Shown here one piece after another: positions 3,736 to 6,700 of a stretch of DNA of 6,700 nt. Position 1 is the stretch's first letter. Each line of letters begins with the position of its first letter. The translations under genes were made by a program, and so were the position numbers. This DNA comes from Pseudomonadota bacterium (GTDB taxonomy: Bacteria; Pseudomonadota; Gammaproteobacteria; Burkholderiales; Burkholderiaceae_D): NCBI GenBank assembly GCA_023420795.1, contig JAEZVM010000089.1:1-6700 (forward strand). Direction: 5' to 3'. Below the pieces are notes generated by a model. It did no database searches. It was given only the letters and a program-made list of their open reading frames with translations, and had not been told where the DNA came from.

Positions 3736-6282
3736 ATGGCTTCTCAGAAACCTGTTGTGCTGGTCACCGGCTCCGGCGGCAGAATCGGCAAGGCGATTAC
3801 CGATGCATTGTCCGATGCCTATACCGTCGTCGGTTTCGAACGCAAGTGCGACGGCGGAGAGGCTGCGTGCATCACGGCCGATATCACTTCTGCCGAAAGT
3901 CTTGCGAAAGCCTGCGCGCAATTGCGCGAACGCTTCGGCGGGCGCGTCGCGTCCGTGCTGCACCTTGCCGCGTTCTACGATTTTTCCGGCGAGCCGAAGC
4001 CGCAATATCAAGAAGTGAACGTGCGCGGCACGCAATTGCTGCTGAAGGCGCTGCAGGCCTTCGAGGTGGAGCAGTTCGTCTATGCGAGCACGATGCTGGT
4101 TCATGCGCCGACGCAGCCCGGTATGCCGATCAGCGAGGAATGGCCGCTCGATCCGAAGTGGCCGTATCCGCAATCCAAGCTCTCCGCCGAAAACGTGGTA
4201 CGGGCCGAGCGTGACCGCATGCCGGCTCTGGTGCTGCGCATTGCCGGCGTATATACGGACGACTGCGAGGTGCCGTCGCTGGCCTACCAGATACAGCGCA
4301 TCTACGAGCGGCAAATGCTGGGACATGTCTTTCCGGGTGACGCGTCGCACGGTCAGGCCTTCGTGCATCTGGACGATGTGGCACAGGCGTTCCGCTGCGC
4401 GGTGGACCGGCGGGCGGCGTTGCCGGAAGAGAGTACCGTCCTGATCGGCGAGCCGGTCAGCGAAAGCTATGAAGCGCTGCAAAACCTGATCGGTCGCCTG
4501 ATCCACGGCGAACCCTGGGATACGCGCCAGATTCCGAAGCCTGTCGCCGTTACCGGCGCATGGCTGCAGGACAAGGCGGAAGACGTGATTCCGGATGCGA
4601 TCGACCGCGGCGTCGAGCCGTTCATCAAACCATACATGATCGAACTGGCGGACGATCATTATGAGCTCGATATTTCTCGCGCAAACAGCCTGCTCGGCTG
4701 GCATCCGCGGCACTCGCTGCGGCGCAGCCTGCCCGCCATCATCGGCGCGCTGCGGCAGGACCCGGCCGGCTGGTACCGGCGCAACAGGATTCCTCTGCCG
4801 CCGTGGCTGGAAAAGACGCCGGACGAGGACGCGCCTGGCGCGGCGATGATCGCGGAATACCATGCGCTGGACCGCATCGAGCACCGCCAGACCCTGTGGT
4901 GCCATTTCGCGAACGTGGCGCTCGGGTTGTGGCTGATTTCCAGTCCCTTCGTGTTCGGTATCGCGCAGAACTGGATGATCCCGGGCGAGCCGATTACGCC
5001 CAGCCAGCGCGGGCTGGCGCTGTCCGATACCTGGATGACGGCGAGCGATATCGCAACCGGCGCTTTGATCGTGGTGTTCGGCCTGCTGTCGATGTCGCGC
5101 GATTTCGGCTGGGCGCGCTGGATCACGGCTGCGCTCGGCTTGTGGCTGCAGTTTGCGCCGCTTCTGTTCTGGACCACCAGCGCCGCCGCCTATGCGAACG
5201 ACACGCTGGTCGGCGCGCTGGTGATCGCGTTCGCAGTGGCGATTCCCCCGGCCCCCGGGATCAGCCCGCTGGCGCGCGTGTCCGGGCCGGATGCGCCGCC
5301 CGGCTGGGACTACAGCCCGTCCGGCTGGACCAACCGGCTGCCGATCGTGATGCTGGCCTTTGTCGGCCTGTTCATTTCGCGCTATCTCGCCGCATTCCAG
5401 CTCGGCCATATCGATGCCGCCGTTGATCCGTTCTTTGGCCAGGGCACCGAAAGAATCATCACCTCCGAAGTATCGGAAGCCTGGCCGGTAGCCGATGCGG
5501 GGCTGGGCGCAACCACCTATGTGCTGGAGATCGTCACCGGCCTGATCGGAAGCAAGAAGCGCTGGCGCACGATGCCCTGGCTGGTGCTGCTGTTCGGCCT
5601 GATGATCGTGCCGCTGGGCGCGGTCAGCATCTTCTTCATCATCATCCAGCCGGTGGTGATCGGTACCTGGTGCACGCTGTGCCTGATCGGCGCGGCAGCG
5701 ATGCTGCTGCAGATTCCGTATTCCTTCGATGAAATCCTGGCCACCCTGCAGTTCCTGAAGAACCGCCGCGCGCAGGGCCGGCCGCTGTGGTACACGCTGC
5801 TGCGCGGCGATACGATGGCTGGCGGCAGTGCCGACGATTCGGATAATTTCGAAGCGAAGCCTTCCGCGATATTGCGGGAAATGTTCCTCAACGGCGTGAA
5901 CTACCCGTGGACGCTGAATGCAAGCGCGGCAATCGGCGTTTTCCTGATGTGCACGCGCCTGCTGTTCGATACCAACGGTACCGCCGCCGACAACGACCAT
6001 GTGATCGGATCGCTTGTGATTACCTTCGCGGTGATGGCGATGGGCGAGGTGGCGCGGCCGCTGCGCTTTGCCAACATCGGCTTCGGCGCGTGGCTGATCG
6101 TGTCGCCATGGCTGTTCGCAGGATATTCCGGCGCAGCGGCGGTGGCGTCGGTGGTATGCGGCGCCCTGCTGATCGGGCTTGCCTTGCCGCTCGGCCCTGT
6201 GACTGGTCGTTACGGCGCGTGGGACAGTATCGTGCGCGCCGGACTTGGCGTCAGCCAGCGCTTGCGGATCGCCAAGGCATGA
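3736..6282 (+). CDS. Fusion of an NAD-dependent epimerase/dehydratase (extended SDR) with an SPW/VKOR-like membrane module
   Basis: This 848-residue protein has two parts. Residues about 1-335 form a cytosolic extended SDR: TGSGGRIG (11-18) binds the dinucleotide, NVRGTQLLLKAL (95-106) is the family helix, YASTM (116-120) supplies the catalytic Ser/Thr, and YPQSK (Y144, K148) the Tyr/Lys pair. From about 390 it is membrane-embedded: two SPW-like repeats (around W399-P404 and W470-P475), a VKOR-like four-helix region (about 533-665) with the membrane CxxC at C646/C649, and two more SPW-like repeats (around G734-L743 and W786-SPW 790-792). The VKOR part has no loop cysteine pair. Start chosen at ATG 3736 because GGAG (3726-3729) lies six bases upstream; an in-frame TTG at 3724 overlaps that site. 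A 39-base gap leads to the next gene. Substrate and function are unknown; a link between NAD(P)H chemistry and membrane quinones or thiols is inference. The frame is continuous, so the fusion is not two adjacent genes as read. Confidence 0.88.
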   Translation: MASQKPVVLVTGSGGRIGKAITDALSDAYTVVGFERKCDGGEAACITADITSAESLAKACAQLRERFGGRVASVLHLAAFYDFSGEPKPQYQEVNVRGTQLLLKALQAFEVEQFVYASTMLVHAPTQPGMPISEEWPLDPKWPYPQSKLSAENVVRAERDRMPALVLRIAGVYTDDCEVPSLAYQIQRIYERQMLGHVFPGDASHGQAFVHLDDVAQAFRCAVDRRAALPEESTVLIGEPVSESYEALQNLIGRLIHGEPWDTRQIPKPVAVTGAWLQDKAEDVIPDAIDRGVEPFIKPYMIELADDHYELDISRANSLLGWHPRHSLRRSLPAIIGALRQDPAGWYRRNRIPLPPWLEKTPDEDAPGAAMIAEYHALDRIEHRQTLWCHFANVALGLWLISSPFVFGIAQNWMIPGEPITPSQRGLALSDTWMTASDIATGALIVVFGLLSMSRDFGWARWITAALGLWLQFAPLLFWTTSAAAYANDTLVGALVIAFAVAIPPAPGISPLARVSGPDAPPGWDYSPSGWTNRLPIVMLAFVGLFISRYLAAFQLGHIDAAVDPFFGQGTERIITSEVSEAWPVADAGLGATTYVLEIVTGLIGSKKRWRTMPWLVLLFGLMIVPLGAVSIFFIIIQPVVIGTWCTLCLIGAAAMLLQIPYSFDEILATLQFLKNRRAQGRPLWYTLLRGDTMAGGSADDSDNFEAKPSAILREMFLNGVNYPWTLNASAAIGVFLMCTRLLFDTNGTAADNDHVIGSLVITFAVMAMGEVARPLRFANIGFGAWLIVSPWLFAGYSGAAAVASVVCGALLIGLALPLGPVTGRYGAWDSIVRAGLGVSQRLRIAKA

Positions 6283-6321
6283 AATATGCAGACTTGTTCG
6301 TTTTTTGTGAAGGAGAACGCC

Positions 6322-6669
6322 ATGCCAGCAGGTGCCAGCCCCCGGCGTGAAGCCGAATACAAAAAGCTCGAACACCGCTTCAGGCAGGAGGGACGCTACA
6401 AGGGCCGCGAGGATGAAGTCGCAGCCCGCATTGTCAACAAACAACGCTCGCAGTACGGCGAAACCGCGGAGGAAAAGAAGAAGGACAGGGAGGGCAGATC
6501 ACCGGATCGCGGCTTGCCGATCAAGGATTATCAGACGCTCACCATTCCGCAGGTGCGCAGCCGGCTGGATGCGCTGTCGAGAAAGGACATAGGGAAGATC
6601 CGCTCCTATGAGGCTGCGCACAAGAACAGGAAAGGCTTGCTCGCCGTGCTAGATGCGCTCCTGAAGTGA
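6322..6669 (+). CDS. Small, highly basic conserved protein of unknown function
   Basis: A 115-residue soluble protein with about 29 Lys/Arg against 18 Asp/Glu, no cysteine, no tryptophan and no membrane segment. The N-terminal half (EYKKLEHRFRQEGRYKGREDEVAARIVNKQRSQYG split over residues 12-46) is probably helical, with the conserved-looking core AARIVNKQRSQYGET (34-48). A charged linker (49-66) leads to LTIPQVRSRLDALSRKD (73-89) and a final YEAAHKNRK helix (96-104), a pattern I associate with small bacterial proteins variously annotated as plasmid-stabilization or Rho-termination-factor-like. That naming is from memory and says little about function; nucleic-acid binding is plausible from charge. 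Start at 6322 is set by AGGAG (6311-6315), six bases upstream; an in-frame ATG at 6286 lacks a site. It follows the fusion gene by 39 bases and is probably in the same transcript. Confidence 0.8.
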   Translation: MPAGASPRREAEYKKLEHRFRQEGRYKGREDEVAARIVNKQRSQYGETAEEKKKDREGRSPDRGLPIKDYQTLTIPQVRSRLDALSRKDIGKIRSYEAAHKNRKGLLAVLDALLK

Positions 6670-6676
6670 GGGAGTC

Positions 6677-6700
6677 ATGATTTCCCTTGCACGGAAGGTG
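6677..6700 (+). CDS. Start of a further gene, cut by the window edge
   Basis: Seven bases after the preceding stop codon, an ATG at 6677 opens a frame reading MISLARKV to the window end. GAGG (6668-6671) overlaps the preceding stop and sits five bases before it, a spacing typical of operon genes. Eight residues are too few to identify a product. If real, it extends the putative operon of the fusion gene and the small basic protein. Confidence 0.42.

Noticed and set aside
6278..6306. Possible terminator between the fusion gene and the small basic gene (T-run at 6300-6306)
   Set aside because: The only hairpin before the T-run is a four-base GCAT/ATGC stem, and it is separated from the run, so it is too weak to call an intrinsic terminator.
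3667..6444. Very long (925-codon) open frame on the minus strand opposite the fusion gene
   Set aside because: Its product is rich in Arg, His, Gln and Ala without any recognisable domain, as expected from the complement of GC-rich coding DNA. The plus-strand frame has clear SDR, VKOR and SPW motifs and a ribosome binding site, so the minus-strand frame is a shadow.

Overview
The window is GC-rich, densely coded DNA whose gene content and protein flavour fit a betaproteobacterium, most likely Burkholderiales (an Oxalobacteraceae-like relative is my best guess from remembered homologues, not from a search). No rRNA, tRNA, CRISPR array, transposase or prophage gene is visible. It looks like a chromosomal accessory or stress-response neighbourhood rather than a mobile element.

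Layout from left to right. (1) Minus strand, running off the left edge: the N-terminus of a membrane protein of the SpmA/nucleoside-recognition type. (2) A divergent intergenic region, then wrbA (NAD(P)H:quinone oxidoreductase, flavodoxin fold). (3) A 270-base intergenic stretch with an AT-rich patch and two palindromes, leading into a membrane diguanylate cyclase whose sensor part resembles the input domain of the DSF sensor RpfC. (4) A classical short-chain dehydrogenase of the glucose-1-dehydrogenase/general-stress type. (5) Converging on it from the minus strand with a 7-base gap, a 78-residue acidic proline-rich protein with a near-ideal ribosome binding site. (6) A divergent control region with a palindrome and a stem-loop. 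(7) A large 848-residue fusion protein: an extended-SDR (NAD-dependent epimerase/dehydratase) domain followed by a membrane part made of two SPW-like repeats, a VKOR-like domain and two more SPW-like repeats. (8) A 115-residue highly basic conserved protein, probably co-transcribed. (9) The first codons of a further gene at the right edge.

The genes share a redox/stress theme: a two-electron quinone reductase, two NAD(P)-dependent dehydrogenase modules, a VKOR-like membrane thiol/quinone module and a c-di-GMP synthase. That they act together is inference from proximity only. The most unusual object is the SDR-SPW-SPW-VKOR-SPW-SPW fusion. Its VKOR part keeps the membrane CxxC (C646, C649) but has no loop cysteine pair, so it cannot work exactly like a canonical VKOR/DsbB-type thiol oxidase.
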